From the NCBI RefSeq assembly GCF_007004645.1, contig NZ_ML660019.1, positions 516,437 through 580,436 on the forward strand: DNA of 64,000 bases, in the 5' to 3' direction. The notes beneath the pieces were generated by a model. It ran no database searches and was not told the origin of the DNA. It saw nothing but the letters and a program-made list of their open reading frames with translations. This document shows positions 35,570 to 43,515 of the stretch, one piece after another (position 1 is the first letter of the stretch; every line of letters begins with the position of its first letter). Source of the DNA: Aliiroseovarius halocynthiae (GTDB lineage: Bacteria; Pseudomonadota; Alphaproteobacteria; Rhodobacterales; Rhodobacteraceae). The translations under genes and the position numbers were made by a program.

Positions 35570-36397
35570 ATGAGATATCTATTGGCAATCCTGGTGGCGG
35601 CTCTTTTGCTAACCAGACCTTTGGGGGCGTCTGATCCGTCGCCTTTGCGCACCCTGATGACCGGGGACGAAAGCAAGGGATGGGAAGCCGTTGGGCGTTT
35701 GAATATAGGCGGTGGCAGTTTCTGCACCGGGGCTCTGATCGGTGAAAATCTGGTGCTGACTGCCGCACATTGCCTCTTTGACCGAGACAGCGGAGAGCGG
35801 TTCAAGCTGTCTGAAATCGAGTTTTTGGCCGGTTGGCGTGGGGGGCGGGCCTCGGCCTATAGGGGCGTTCGGCGTGCAGTCGTGCATCCAGACTATGCTT
35901 ATACCCCATCAAAACAATCGCCCAACGTGGCCAAGGATTTGGCACTTCTTGAACTGGAAAAGCCGATCCGCAACAGCTCAATTATACCGTTCCAGACTTT
36001 TTCGCGACCGCGTAAGGGGGATGAGGTGGGCGTCGTCTCCTATGCTCATGATCGCACGGAAAGTCCTGCGCTGCAGAAAACCTGCAAAGTTCTGGCGCGT
36101 CAAAGCGGAGTGCTGGTTCTAAACTGCACTGTGGATTTCGGATCTTCGGGTGCGCCGGTTTTTGTTGTCGAGGGTGGTGAACCACGCATAGTGTCCGTGA
36201 TTTCGGCCAAAGCAATGGTTCGGGATATTCCAGTATCTTTGGGCACTGATTTAGAGACGCCGCTGGCCGAGATGTACGAAATGCTGGCTGCTGGCGACGG
36301 TGTGTTCACTCGGGTCGAGACCGTGCAGGAACCGAAAGTCCGAAAATTTGGAACAGGCGCGGCGGGCCCCGGTGGGGCCAAATTCATGCGCCCTTAA
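35570..36397 (+). CDS. Secreted trypsin-like serine protease, copy 1
   Basis: A 275-residue S1-family protease with a signal peptide (residues 1-20, RYLLAILVAALLL core). The catalytic triad is complete: His67 (LTAAHC), Asp123 (KDLALLEL) and Ser193 (FGSSGAPVF). ATG 35570 is chosen over the upstream GTG at 35537, which lies too close to its purine tract. The C-terminus ends GGAKFMRP, echoing the neighbour. A periplasmic or exported peptidase; the target is unknown. The next gene begins 12 bp later. Confidence 0.9.
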   Translation: MRYLLAILVAALLLTRPLGASDPSPLRTLMTGDESKGWEAVGRLNIGGGSFCTGALIGENLVLTAAHCLFDRDSGERFKLSEIEFLAGWRGGRASAYRGVRRAVVHPDYAYTPSKQSPNVAKDLALLELEKPIRNSSIIPFQTFSRPRKGDEVGVVSYAHDRTESPALQKTCKVLARQSGVLVLNCTVDFGSSGAPVFVVEGGEPRIVSVISAKAMVRDIPVSLGTDLETPLAEMYEMLAAGDGVFTRVETVQEPKVRKFGTGAAGPGGAKFMRP

Positions 36398-36409
36398 CTG
36401 ACGGCTGCC

Positions 36410-37219
36410 ATGAAACTTATTCTGCCTTTTCTGTTGTCAGTATGGCTGGTGCCGCATATCGCGCATGCGCAAGACAGCGCCGCCGGATTGAAGCGGTTGA
36501 CCCTCCGCAGCGATCTTCTGGGGTTCGAAGCCGTGGGGCGTTTGGATATGCCCGGCGGGTTCTGTTCAGGTGCGTTGATCGCAAGCGACTTGGTTCTGAC
36601 TGCGGCCCATTGCATCGAAGATGCAGTGGCGAAAGGGTCGCTTGAGGGCCTGAAGTTCTTTGCGGGTCTGCGTGACGGAGAATTCGTGGAAGCCAGCGCG
36701 GCGAAGCTTGCTGTGATGCATCCAAGTTATGATACGGGCCCAAATCCCGGTGTTCGAAACATCCGATATGACATTGGCCTTGTGGTGCTGGAAGCCCCCA
36801 TTTCAACCGGGACGGCTGCTCCGTTCGCGGTCGAGGCTCTGTCCCAAAGTGAGCATGAAATCTCGGTCGTCAGCTATGCCCGCGGTCGGGCTGATGCTTT
36901 GTCCCGCGAGGCACGCTGTTCGGTGATGGATCGCGATCGCGATTTGATCGCGTTTGACTGCGATATCTGGTTCGGGTCTTCGGGTGCCCCGGTGTTCAAC
37001 ACATCAGGACGACGTCCACGGATTGTTTCGGTGGTATCTGCTGTTACGAACTATCAGGGGCAAAAAGCTGGGCTTGGCATGATGCTGCCGACGCGCCTTG
37101 CCGAGGTGAAACAGGCCCTGCGCGCAGGACGCGGCGTCGTTGGTGGCGCTGAGGTTAAGTCGCGCCGCATCGGTGTCGGAGGGCGCAGTGACGCCGGCGC
37201 TCGGTTTGTGAAACCCTAG
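36410..37219 (+). CDS. Secreted trypsin-like serine protease, copy 2
   Basis: A 269-residue S1 protease, paralogous to the preceding gene: a signal peptide (about 1-20, ending AHA), then the same FEAVGRLDMPGG-type opening. His67, Asp121 and Ser191 form an intact triad (LTAAHC, YDIGLVVLE, FGSSGAPVF). Both copies share a C-terminal pattern GA(K/R)F(V/M)(K/R)P, here GARFVKP. Tandem duplication is the obvious origin; divergence is considerable, so it is not recent. A heat-shock promoter starts 5 bp after the stop. Confidence 0.9.
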   Translation: MKLILPFLLSVWLVPHIAHAQDSAAGLKRLTLRSDLLGFEAVGRLDMPGGFCSGALIASDLVLTAAHCIEDAVAKGSLEGLKFFAGLRDGEFVEASAAKLAVMHPSYDTGPNPGVRNIRYDIGLVVLEAPISTGTAAPFAVEALSQSEHEISVVSYARGRADALSREARCSVMDRDRDLIAFDCDIWFGSSGAPVFNTSGRRPRIVSVVSAVTNYQGQKAGLGMMLPTRLAEVKQALRAGRGVVGGAEVKSRRIGVGGRSDAGARFVKP

Positions 37220-37224
37220 CAGGT

Positions 37225-37252
37225 CTTGAACCTGCAAAAACCACACATATCT
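37225..37252 (+). promoter_or_regulatory. RpoH (sigma-32) heat-shock promoter of hsp20
   Basis: CTTG (37225-37228), 17 bp, then CATATCT (37246-37252), against the alphaproteobacterial RpoH pattern CTTG-N17/18-CYTATnT, one mismatch. Expected transcript start is near 37258-37260, giving a leader of about 83 nt before hsp20. Confidence 0.75.
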
Positions 37253-37260
37253 CTATTCCA

Positions 37261-37337
37261 CGGATGCCGCCGGGCGGGTCCGTAAACTGCCTGTCCCAAT
37301 TGGGAAGGCCTAATATTTGTCGCTTTGTGAAAGGACA
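37261..37337 (+). promoter_or_regulatory. ROSE-type RNA thermometer in the hsp20 leader
   Basis: The leader can form three successive hairpins. I: CGGA/TCCG enclosing CCGC/GCGG (37261-37282). II: GCCT/AGGC enclosing TCCC/GGGA with an AATT loop (37289-37309). III: TGTC-G-CTTT with AAAG-GACA (37318-37337), loop GTG. Hairpin III contains UCGCU (the conserved UYGCU of ROSE elements) paired with the AGGA Shine-Dalgarno, with the G bulged exactly as in known ROSE thermometers. Heat would open it and free the ribosome-binding site 4 bases before the hsp20 ATG. Confidence 0.85.
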
Positions 37338-37341
37338 CCCA

Positions 37342-37794
37342 ATGCGTAATTTTGATATGTCGCCCCTGTACCGCGCCACCGTTGGCTTTGATCAGATTGC
37401 TGATCTGATGGACCGGGTTTTGACCAATGATGTCAGCCGCGACAGCTATCCCCCGTATAATATCGAGAAGACCAACGAAGATGCATGGCGCATCTCGATT
37501 GCCGTGGCCGGGTTCACCGAGGACGAGCTGTCGGTCGAACTGCGTGACAAGGCATTGTTTGTCACCGCCAAGAAGGCCAAGGAAGAAGAGCGGACCTATT
37601 TGCACCGCGGCATCGCGACCCGTGCATTCGAGCGTCGCTTCCATCTGGCCGATCACGTCCGCGTCTCGGGCGCGATCCATGAAAATGGCATGCTGCATAT
37701 CGACCTGCTGCGCGAAGTGCCCGAAGCCCTAAAACCGCGCCGGATTGAGATTGCCGGTAAGAATGATGTCGAAGCCAAGGCCATTGAAGCCTAA
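37342..37794 (+). CDS. Small heat-shock protein, Hsp20/IbpA family
   Basis: A 150-residue sHSP. The alpha-crystallin domain (about residues 30-130) has WRISIAVAGFTEDELSVELRD and RAFERRFHLADHV, then GAIHENGMLHIDL, matching the conserved AxxxNGvL site. The N-terminus MRNFDMSPLYRATVGFDQ resembles IbpA. ATG 37342 has AAGGA upstream. It is an ATP-independent chaperone holding unfolding proteins, controlled at two levels here: an RpoH promoter and a ROSE leader. Confidence 0.95.
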   Translation: MRNFDMSPLYRATVGFDQIADLMDRVLTNDVSRDSYPPYNIEKTNEDAWRISIAVAGFTEDELSVELRDKALFVTAKKAKEEERTYLHRGIATRAFERRFHLADHVRVSGAIHENGMLHIDLLREVPEALKPRRIEIAGKNDVEAKAIEA

Positions 37795-37815
37795 TCCGAC
37801 GGACCAGATTTAAGG

Positions 37816-37846
37816 AAGGGCGCGGCATGATTCCGCGCCCTTTTTT
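37816..37846. terminator. Bidirectional terminator between hsp20 and ribN
   Basis: A 10-bp stem AAGGGCGCGG/CCGCGCCCTT with a 7-base loop, followed by T6 on the plus strand; the minus-strand copy ends in TTCCTTAAAT. It lies 3 bp after the ribN stop. Confidence 0.85.
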
Positions 37847-37848
37847 GT

Positions 37849-38727
37849 TCAGGCCGCTTGGCGCCGTTCTTGTTCTAAAAGCCAGAAACTGGCCGCCAGA
37901 ATGATCGCAGTGCCGATCCACATGGAGCCTGTGGGCAGAAACCCGAAGACCACAAATCCCAACGCCACGTTGAAGACCAGTTTCAGGTGATCAAACGGCT
38001 GCAGGAACGCCGCATCTGCCATTGAATACGCCCGGGCAAGTACGTGCTGGGCAAAAGCCGTCAACAGGCCGGCCCCCACGACCAACCAGATCGCGGATGA
38101 GGGCAGCGTGAACCCGGTGCCAAGCGCGAGACCTGCGTTGATCGGGCTGAGCAGCAGCAACAGATAGATGGTGATCGTTTCCGTGCTGTCGCGATGGGTC
38201 AGGAATTTGGTGACGACCGAGCTGGCAGCCCACAGCGCTGCCGCGCCCACGGGCAGCAGGGCCGCCAGCTGGAAGCGATCCGACCAAGGTTCCAGGATAA
38301 TCGCACCGCCGATGATGCCAAGCAGGACCGCGCCCCAACGATGGACCGAGACGTCCTCTCGCAGCACCAGCCCTGCGCCCAGCGTCACAAAGAAGGGTGA
38401 CAACAGGATCAGCGCAATTGCTTGCCAGATCGGTACATGGGCCAGCCCCAGCGTCCAAAGCTGCACGCCTCCTGCCGCCAATGCGACCCGTAATATGTGC
38501 AGCCATACCTGCCCGGTTTTCATCACCGCAGCCCGATGACGAAACACCCATGGCAGGTAAAAGCCAAGCGCGATCAGATATTGCCAGAAAGTGACGGCAG
38601 GGGCCGACGCGCCCTTGCCCATGGTTGCCGATTGCAACCCCGTATTGACCAGCGCAAACGTCGCGCCCGCCAGAACCATAAGCCCCGCCGCGTGGGCAGG
38701 TTGAGTAAGATAAGTTGACTGAGTCAT
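37849..38727 (-). CDS. ribN: Riboflavin transporter RibN (DMT/EamA family)
   Basis: A 292-residue protein with about ten helices and two EamA-like repeats (DMT superfamily). The family alone would not give a substrate, but its mRNA carries a complete FMN riboswitch, the hallmark of RibN, a riboflavin importer known from alphaproteobacteria such as Rhizobium and Ochrobactrum. ATG 38727 is 7 bases after AAGGAC; a longer open frame upstream is the riboswitch region read as codons. It imports riboflavin across the inner membrane. Confidence 0.88.
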   Translation of the reverse strand: MTQSTYLTQPAHAAGLMVLAGATFALVNTGLQSATMGKGASAPAVTFWQYLIALGFYLPWVFRHRAAVMKTGQVWLHILRVALAAGGVQLWTLGLAHVPIWQAIALILLSPFFVTLGAGLVLREDVSVHRWGAVLLGIIGGAIILEPWSDRFQLAALLPVGAAALWAASSVVTKFLTHRDSTETITIYLLLLLSPINAGLALGTGFTLPSSAIWLVVGAGLLTAFAQHVLARAYSMADAAFLQPFDHLKLVFNVALGFVVFGFLPTGSMWIGTAIILAASFWLLEQERRQAA

Positions 38728-38734
38728 GCGAGAT

Positions 38735-38773
38735 GTCCTTTCTTCCTTACGCAATGACCCAAGGCAGAAGGAC
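38735..38773 (-). promoter_or_regulatory. Shine-Dalgarno-sequestering hairpin of ribN (riboswitch expression platform)
   Basis: On the minus strand GTCCTT (38768-38773) can pair with AAGGAC (38735-38740), the ribN ribosome-binding site, with an inner CCTT/AAGG stem. Formation would block translation, suggesting translational control by FMN. A further GC-rich stem with three wobble pairs lies between this and the aptamer, without a T-run. Confidence 0.65.
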
Positions 38774-38803
38774 AGGGCACACGGATCCCGCGCACCCCAA
38801 CCC

Positions 38804-38977
38804 ATTCTCTTCCATCCGGACTTTAACCGTCGGCTCTGGAGTTGCACCAGATCTGCTGTCCCAAGTGTTTCGCCAGAAACACGAAGCGCTCGCGGGCTTT
38901 GTTTTTGTGCGAGACACATGAAAATGATCCCGCAAAAAACTTACCGCCGGTGGGGAATTCCACCCCGCCCTGAGAAT
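38804..38977 (-). promoter_or_regulatory. FMN riboswitch (RFN element)
   Basis: All conserved blocks are present in order on the minus strand: ATTCTC (P1 5' side), CAGGGCGGGGTG, CCCCACCGGCGGTAA, AGCCCGCGAGCG, GGTGCAACTCCAGAGCCGAC, GGTTAAAGTCCGGATGG, and GAGAAT (P1 3' side). FMN binding would fold the aptamer and favour the downstream hairpin covering the ribN ribosome-binding site. Confidence 0.97.
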
Positions 38978-39007
38978 GTCACCACCCCGGCTGGGGCAGC
39001 GATGGGG

Positions 39008-39036
39008 ACCGTAGGGTGGGGGAAGGGGAGGGTCAA
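39008..39036 (-). promoter_or_regulatory. Candidate sigma-70 promoter of the ribN transcript
   Basis: Minus-strand TTGACC (39031-39036), 17-bp spacer, TACGGT (39008-39013), placing the start about 25-30 nt before the riboswitch. The -10 is weak, but position and spacing fit. Confidence 0.45.
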
Positions 39037-39131
39037 GTGGATCGCGCTTATGACGTTAGGCTTGCTTGGGAGCCAACGATGACTATTTGTGCTATGAGCG
39101 TTCGCAAAATGTTTGAGTTAGGTCACTAAAA

Positions 39132-39395
39132 TTGAGCACAGATCCCTACGAGTATCGAGGCTGGCGGGACACAGTGGTTGGCACCGCCGTGGTATTCATT
39201 ACTCTCCCCCTATTGGCGCTTGACCTGCTTCACGTGATCGCGCCTTTCAGCATTGACTATCTGCTGTACACGCTGGGCGTGTCTCCACGATGGGCTATGA
39301 TCCTGACCGTTCTTGTTTATCCCTTTGGCGTTGCAGCGGTAATTGAGTTGATCTGGCCAAGACGAGGTCGCGGTTCAAAGGGGGTTGATCCTTAA
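39132..39395 (+). CDS. Small membrane protein of unknown function
   Basis: An 87-residue ORF beginning with TTG (SerThrAspPro follow), with two hydrophobic stretches (about residues 16-36 and 52-74) and a basic tail RRGRGSKG. No family recognised. There is no strong ribosome-binding site; a short ORF (ATG near 39094) stops 3 bases before the TTG, so translational reinitiation is possible. It is transcribed away from ribN and ends before a bidirectional hairpin. Confidence 0.55.
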   Translation: MSTDPYEYRGWRDTVVGTAVVFITLPLLALDLLHVIAPFSIDYLLYTLGVSPRWAMILTVLVYPFGVAAVIELIWPRRGRGSKGVDP

Positions 39396-39400
39396 AGGAA

Positions 39401-39424
39401 AAGAGGGAGCCGAAGCTCCCTCTT
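39401..39424 (-). terminator. Terminator of the phytase-like gene with UUCG tetraloop
   Basis: Perfect 10-bp stem AAGAGGGAGC/GCTCCCTCTT; on the minus strand the loop is TTCG closed by C-G, a very stable tetraloop, followed by TTCCTTT. The same stem may end the small plus-strand gene just upstream. Confidence 0.85.
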
Positions 39425-39446
39425 GCTGGTTCTAGGTGATTGACGA

Positions 39447-41633
39447 TCAGTTCACCACGGCGTCATCAATTTTGCCGATGTTGAAAAACATCGTCTCGCC
39501 CGAGTGGTCGTCGACACCGTCATTGTCGGTCGACACCCAAGCAGTGCCGTCAGCCGCGATGGCCAGACCTTCGACCTTGTCCAGAACGTAGCCTCCGGTG
39601 GCGGTCAGGTCGGGCAGCAGGTCGCGCACTTCCTCTTTCGTCACAACCGGCAGGTCACCACCCAGCGGCGCAGGCACCATGTCGGCGGCCGGGATGCGAT
39701 AGATCTTTTTGGTCACGGCGCGGTGGTCGTGCTGGTTGTCACGCTCGATCACGTAGAAATAATCACCGTGGGCCACGATTTCCGACAGGCCAACCCAACC
39801 GGTGTCGGGCTCGGCTTTCGGATAGTGCACGGCGCCCCATTCCTTGGTCTCAAGGTTATAGGCAACCAGTTTCACGTGGTTCTTCGGGTCGTCTTTCCAT
39901 TCGCGCTGCACGGCCATCCACAGGGTGTTGTCCACCTTGGTGATGCCTTCAAAGCCAAAGCGTTTCTCGACCGCGGCCAGTTCCGGCGGGATGCCGATCT
40001 CGCCCTTCAGGTTCTTGATCGAGCCATCGGCCTTCACGTGATAGATCGCGTGCGGGATCAGGCGCTCGGTGCGGCCTTCCGAGGCGACATAGAAGCCACC
40101 CTTGCCGTCCAGCGTGATGCCCTCTAGGTCCAGCTTCTGCGCGGGTGCGCCGTTGCGGGTGATGCGGATCACGTCGGTGATGCGGGCGGGGGTGGCGTTC
40201 GTGTCGATCTTGAAGATTGAGGGCTGAAAGCCATAGAAGCTGTCCGAGACGGCCCAGACGATACCGCCTTCATCCGCCACCATGCCCGAGATTGCGCCCC
40301 AGCCGATCAGCTCGTCCGCGCCGTCCGAAGTCAGCATTGGATAGCTGGCGGGGGCGTCCTGAAGTTCATAGATCATGACATGGGCACGGGCGCCCTTGTC
40401 GTCGATCAGATCTTTTTCGTTGGCCGATACCAACAGGTTGCGCCCGGGGATGGTCACGTAACCCTCTGGACCCACGCCCGAAGGTAGCAACTGTTTCAGA
40501 ACGGGGTTGGTAAGGTCCGCGACGTCATAGACCCCAACGACCGAGCCGCGTTCCGATCCAACAAAGGCCAGGTCCATGTCGCCATATGTGGCGGCAGTCA
40601 CGCTTTCCGGTTCAACGCCTTTGCTATCCGACCGCTTATCCGGATAGTGGCCGATTTGCACAATCGCGTGCTCGAACGACGCGCCACTTTCATAGACGAC
40701 GGTGCCGTCCTGATGAAAGATCGTCCAGCCGCGCGATCCGCCTTCATAGTCGCCTTCGTTGGCGGTGGCGAAGTGGTCTTTGTCCAGCCATTTTACTGCG
40801 TCGGGCTCGCGTTTTCGGCCCTGCTGGCTTTCGGTAAAGATCAACGCGCCGCGTTCGTCTGTGGCGTCGATGCCTTCCAGATCCACGGCCCCGGCTGAGA
40901 AGTGGCTGAGCAGCTCGCCGTCCTTCGAAACAACCGCGATGTGGTTGTTTTCTTGCATCGTGATGACGATTTCGCCCTCGGCGTTGATGTCGACATATTC
41001 AGGTTCGGGATCCGAGGGGGCAACTTCCGCCAGACCGGTCAGGTCAACGCGGGTGATGCCGCCACAGTCCAGCTTGCCGTCGTTCAGAGCGGCCAGAACA
41101 AGATCGCCTGCGGGGCCCTGCGGGATGATGCCGTCATTCAGATCTTCGTCACGCTCGTTCTCGATGGCAACCGCGATGAAGCTGCCGTCCTGGGCCTTGG
41201 CCACGCTGTCGGGCTGTCCACCCAAATCGCAAGATGCCAGTACTTTACCGGTCACCACATCGATGGCGTTCAGTTTGCCCGACGGAGCAGTGTAGCTTTC
41301 CGAGGTGTTCACGCCAACAAACGCGGTCTGGCCAATCACAGCGACCGAGGTCGGCTCGCCCGGAAGGGCGATGTTGCCCAAGGGCTTGGGGTTGGCGGCG
41401 TCAGTGATGTCGATGCGGCCCAAAACACCCAGTGGGCTGTCGGTATAAACCAGCGTCATGCCGTCTGCGGTGACGTCAATAATCTCGGGGCTGGTTTCGC
41501 GCTTGCTGTCTTCACCTTCAGCCATGTTTTTGACGACTGGGAAAGAGGCAATGCGGTTGAAATTCATCTCGGCCTGTGCAGCTCCTGCGCTCAGCGCAAG
41601 AATAGAGGTCAGGCAAAGGGTGCGATGCAGCAT
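39447..41633 (-). CDS. Secreted phytase-like (esterase-like activity of phytase) beta-propeller protein
   Basis: A 728-residue exported protein: a signal peptide (residues 1-21, ending AQA), an N-terminal beta-propeller of choice-of-anchor/LVIVD-type repeats (about 30-430) with SKGVEPESVTAATYGD, and a C-terminal phytase-like domain (about 440-720) with DLEGITLDGKGGFYVASEGR and KVEGLAIAADGTAWVSTDNDG. Such proteins are usually periplasmic or surface-associated and often phosphate-regulated; enzyme activity is not proven. Pho-box-like repeats lie upstream. Only single-gene transcription is likely, since a terminator follows and gabD is ended before it. Confidence 0.87.
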   Translation of the reverse strand: MLHRTLCLTSILALSAGAAQAEMNFNRIASFPVVKNMAEGEDSKRETSPEIIDVTADGMTLVYTDSPLGVLGRIDITDAANPKPLGNIALPGEPTSVAVIGQTAFVGVNTSESYTAPSGKLNAIDVVTGKVLASCDLGGQPDSVAKAQDGSFIAVAIENERDEDLNDGIIPQGPAGDLVLAALNDGKLDCGGITRVDLTGLAEVAPSDPEPEYVDINAEGEIVITMQENNHIAVVSKDGELLSHFSAGAVDLEGIDATDERGALIFTESQQGRKREPDAVKWLDKDHFATANEGDYEGGSRGWTIFHQDGTVVYESGASFEHAIVQIGHYPDKRSDSKGVEPESVTAATYGDMDLAFVGSERGSVVGVYDVADLTNPVLKQLLPSGVGPEGYVTIPGRNLLVSANEKDLIDDKGARAHVMIYELQDAPASYPMLTSDGADELIGWGAISGMVADEGGIVWAVSDSFYGFQPSIFKIDTNATPARITDVIRITRNGAPAQKLDLEGITLDGKGGFYVASEGRTERLIPHAIYHVKADGSIKNLKGEIGIPPELAAVEKRFGFEGITKVDNTLWMAVQREWKDDPKNHVKLVAYNLETKEWGAVHYPKAEPDTGWVGLSEIVAHGDYFYVIERDNQHDHRAVTKKIYRIPAADMVPAPLGGDLPVVTKEEVRDLLPDLTATGGYVLDKVEGLAIAADGTAWVSTDNDGVDDHSGETMFFNIGKIDDAVVN

Positions 41634-41688
41634 GGGACGCTCCTGTTAAATTGGTCCCGGACATCATCGCGCTTGACGTAAAGTAAAT

Positions 41689-41717
41689 TTAACAGATTTG
41701 TTAAAGATGCATGACAT
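41689..41717 (-). promoter_or_regulatory. Pho-box-like 11-bp repeats upstream of the phytase-like gene
   Basis: Three 7-bp units on the minus strand, ATGTCAT (41711-41717), CTTTAAC (41700-41706) and CTGTTAA (41689-41695), recur every 11 bp with 4-bp AT-rich spacers, as in PhoB sites (CTGTCAT-N4-CTGTCAT). The first matches 6/7, the others 4-5/7. The same bases also form a perfect inverted repeat TTTAACA-N4-TGTTAAA (41688-41705), so a different regulator is possible. Confidence 0.4.
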
Positions 41718-41727
41718 CTGAAGCGCA

Positions 41728-41753
41728 AAAAGGGAGGGGTGGCCCCCTCCCTT
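41728..41753 (-). terminator. Terminator after gabD
   Basis: A 10-bp stem AAGGGAGGGG/CCCCTCCCTT with a four-base loop; read on the minus strand it is followed by TTTTTGCG. Confidence 0.85.
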
Positions 41754-41773
41754 CGTTTTGACTGTGGATCCGA

Positions 41774-43252
41774 TCAGACCGACATGCAGATATACTTCAT
41801 TTCAAGGAAATCCTCGATCCCGTGGCGCGAACCTTCGCGGCCGAGGCCTGACTGTTTCACGCCGCCGAACGGTGCGGTCTCGGTCGAGATGATACCAGTG
41901 TTCACACCAACGATGCCATATTCCAGCGCCTCGGCCACTTTGTAAACGCGGCTTAGGTTGTTGGCATAGAAATACGATGCCAGACCAAAGATCGTGTCAT
42001 TGGCTTGCGTGATCACGTCGTCTTCGTCTTTGAACTTGAACAAGGGTGCCATCGGGCCGAAGGTCTCGTCCGTGGCGACGTCCATGTCGCGTGTGGCGTT
42101 TTTGATGATGGTGGGTTCAAAGAACAGACCGCCTTTTTCGTGCTCTTTCCCGCCAAGGATCACTTCGCCGCCTTTCGACGTCGCGTCCGCCACATGTTCG
42201 CGCACTTTCTGAACAGCAGCGGGCGAAATCAGCGGGCCAAGAGCGATGCCTTCGTTCAGACCGTCGCCCACGGGCAGGGCGGACACTGCCTTGGCAAAGC
42301 GTTTGGCGAATTCGTCATAGACACCTTCCTGCACATAGATCCGGTTGGCGCAGACGCAGGTCTGGCCGTTATTGCGGAACTTACAGGCGATGGCGCCTTC
42401 CACGGCGGCGTCCAGATCGGCGTCGTCAAAGACGATGAATGGCGCGTTGCCACCCAGCTCCATCGAGCATTTCAGAACCTGATCAGCAGCCTGACGCAGC
42501 AGGATACGACCCACATTGGTTGACCCGGTGAAGGTCAGTTTGCGCACCAACGGGTTCTCGCAGAATTCTTTGCCGATGTCCGAGCTGCGCGAGCTGGGTA
42601 CGATGTTGAACACGCCAGCAGGTACGCCCGCACGTTCAGCCAGAACCGCAAGGGCGGTGGCCGACAGCGGGGTCAGCTCTGCCGGGCGTCCGACAAAACC
42701 ACATCCTGCGGCAATGGCGGGGCCGCATTTGCGTGTGATCATCGCGTTGGGGAAGTTCCACGGGGTGATCGAGGCCACAACACCGATTGGCTGACGGATC
42801 ACCATCAAGCGTTTGTCGGGCTGGTGACCGGGAATGGTTTCGCCATAGATACGTTTGGCTTCTTCGCCGAACCATTCAATGAAGCTTGCGCCATAGGCGA
42901 TCTCGCCCATGGCTTCGGGCAAAGGCTTGCCCATCTCGGCAGTCAGGATAATGGCCAGATCGCCCTGATTTTCCATCATCAGATTGAACCATTTGCGCAT
43001 GACATTGGCGCGGTCTTTGGCGGTGCGCTTGGCCCATTCACGGCCAGCTTTGTCTGCCACTTCGATGGCGCGGGCCACTTCGGTGCGTGACAGATCAGCC
43101 ACCTGTGCGATGACGTCACCGCGTGCGGGATTAACCACATCAAAGGTGGCCCCATCATCGGCATCAATCCATTCGCCATTCACATAGGCGCGGGTTTCGA
43201 CCAGCGACGGATCTTTCAGAAGCTTCTTCAGCTCGGTGGCATTTGCGGCCAT
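41774..43252 (-). CDS. gabD: Succinate-semialdehyde dehydrogenase (NAD(P)+)
   Basis: A 492-residue aldehyde dehydrogenase with MELGGNAPFIVFDDADL (general base Glu) and NNGQTCVCANRIYV (catalytic Cys), closest in pattern to GabD; the Cys-Val-Cys pair is typical of GabD enzymes. It oxidises succinate semialdehyde to succinate, the last step of GABA catabolism. ATG 43252 has GGGAG in front; an in-frame ATG 15 bases upstream begins within this site. No gabT is nearby, although the class III aminotransferase at the window start could be one. Confidence 0.9.
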   Translation of the reverse strand: MAANATELKKLLKDPSLVETRAYVNGEWIDADDGATFDVVNPARGDVIAQVADLSRTEVARAIEVADKAGREWAKRTAKDRANVMRKWFNLMMENQGDLAIILTAEMGKPLPEAMGEIAYGASFIEWFGEEAKRIYGETIPGHQPDKRLMVIRQPIGVVASITPWNFPNAMITRKCGPAIAAGCGFVGRPAELTPLSATALAVLAERAGVPAGVFNIVPSSRSSDIGKEFCENPLVRKLTFTGSTNVGRILLRQAADQVLKCSMELGGNAPFIVFDDADLDAAVEGAIACKFRNNGQTCVCANRIYVQEGVYDEFAKRFAKAVSALPVGDGLNEGIALGPLISPAAVQKVREHVADATSKGGEVILGGKEHEKGGLFFEPTIIKNATRDMDVATDETFGPMAPLFKFKDEDDVITQANDTIFGLASYFYANNLSRVYKVAEALEYGIVGVNTGIISTETAPFGGVKQSGLGREGSRHGIEDFLEMKYICMSV

Positions 43253-43470
43253 GTTCGTGTCTCCCATGTCGTGTCTTGCAGGTAGATCAGTGCATGATTG
43301 CCCATTAGTTAACAAGGCAATAATTTGCGGAGTCTTTCATCCCTGCGTCAAATCTGGGATAGCGCAATGACAAGCGAAATTCATCCCGATTGGTGAGGGA
43401 ATTTGATCATTTTTTCAATTTGAGGATGCCGGAGTGTCTTGGCTGTGCAAGATTCTTCCGAAAACGGAAA

Positions 43471-43493
43471 GGCGGGCACCGATATTGCCCGCC
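43471..43493 (-). terminator. Terminator after the secreted protein gene
   Basis: An 8-bp stem GGCGGGCA/TGCCCGCC with a 7-base loop; on the minus strand TTTCCGTTTT follows. Confidence 0.75.
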
Positions 43494-43515
43494 TCAATAC
43501 TGTCCCGTGCAGGAA

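Noticed and set aside
41774-43252. gabD as partner of the aminotransferase at 708-2027 in one GABA pathway
   Set aside because: The genes are 40 kb apart, with separate promoters, and the aminotransferase is coupled to BKACE instead; kept only as a possibility.
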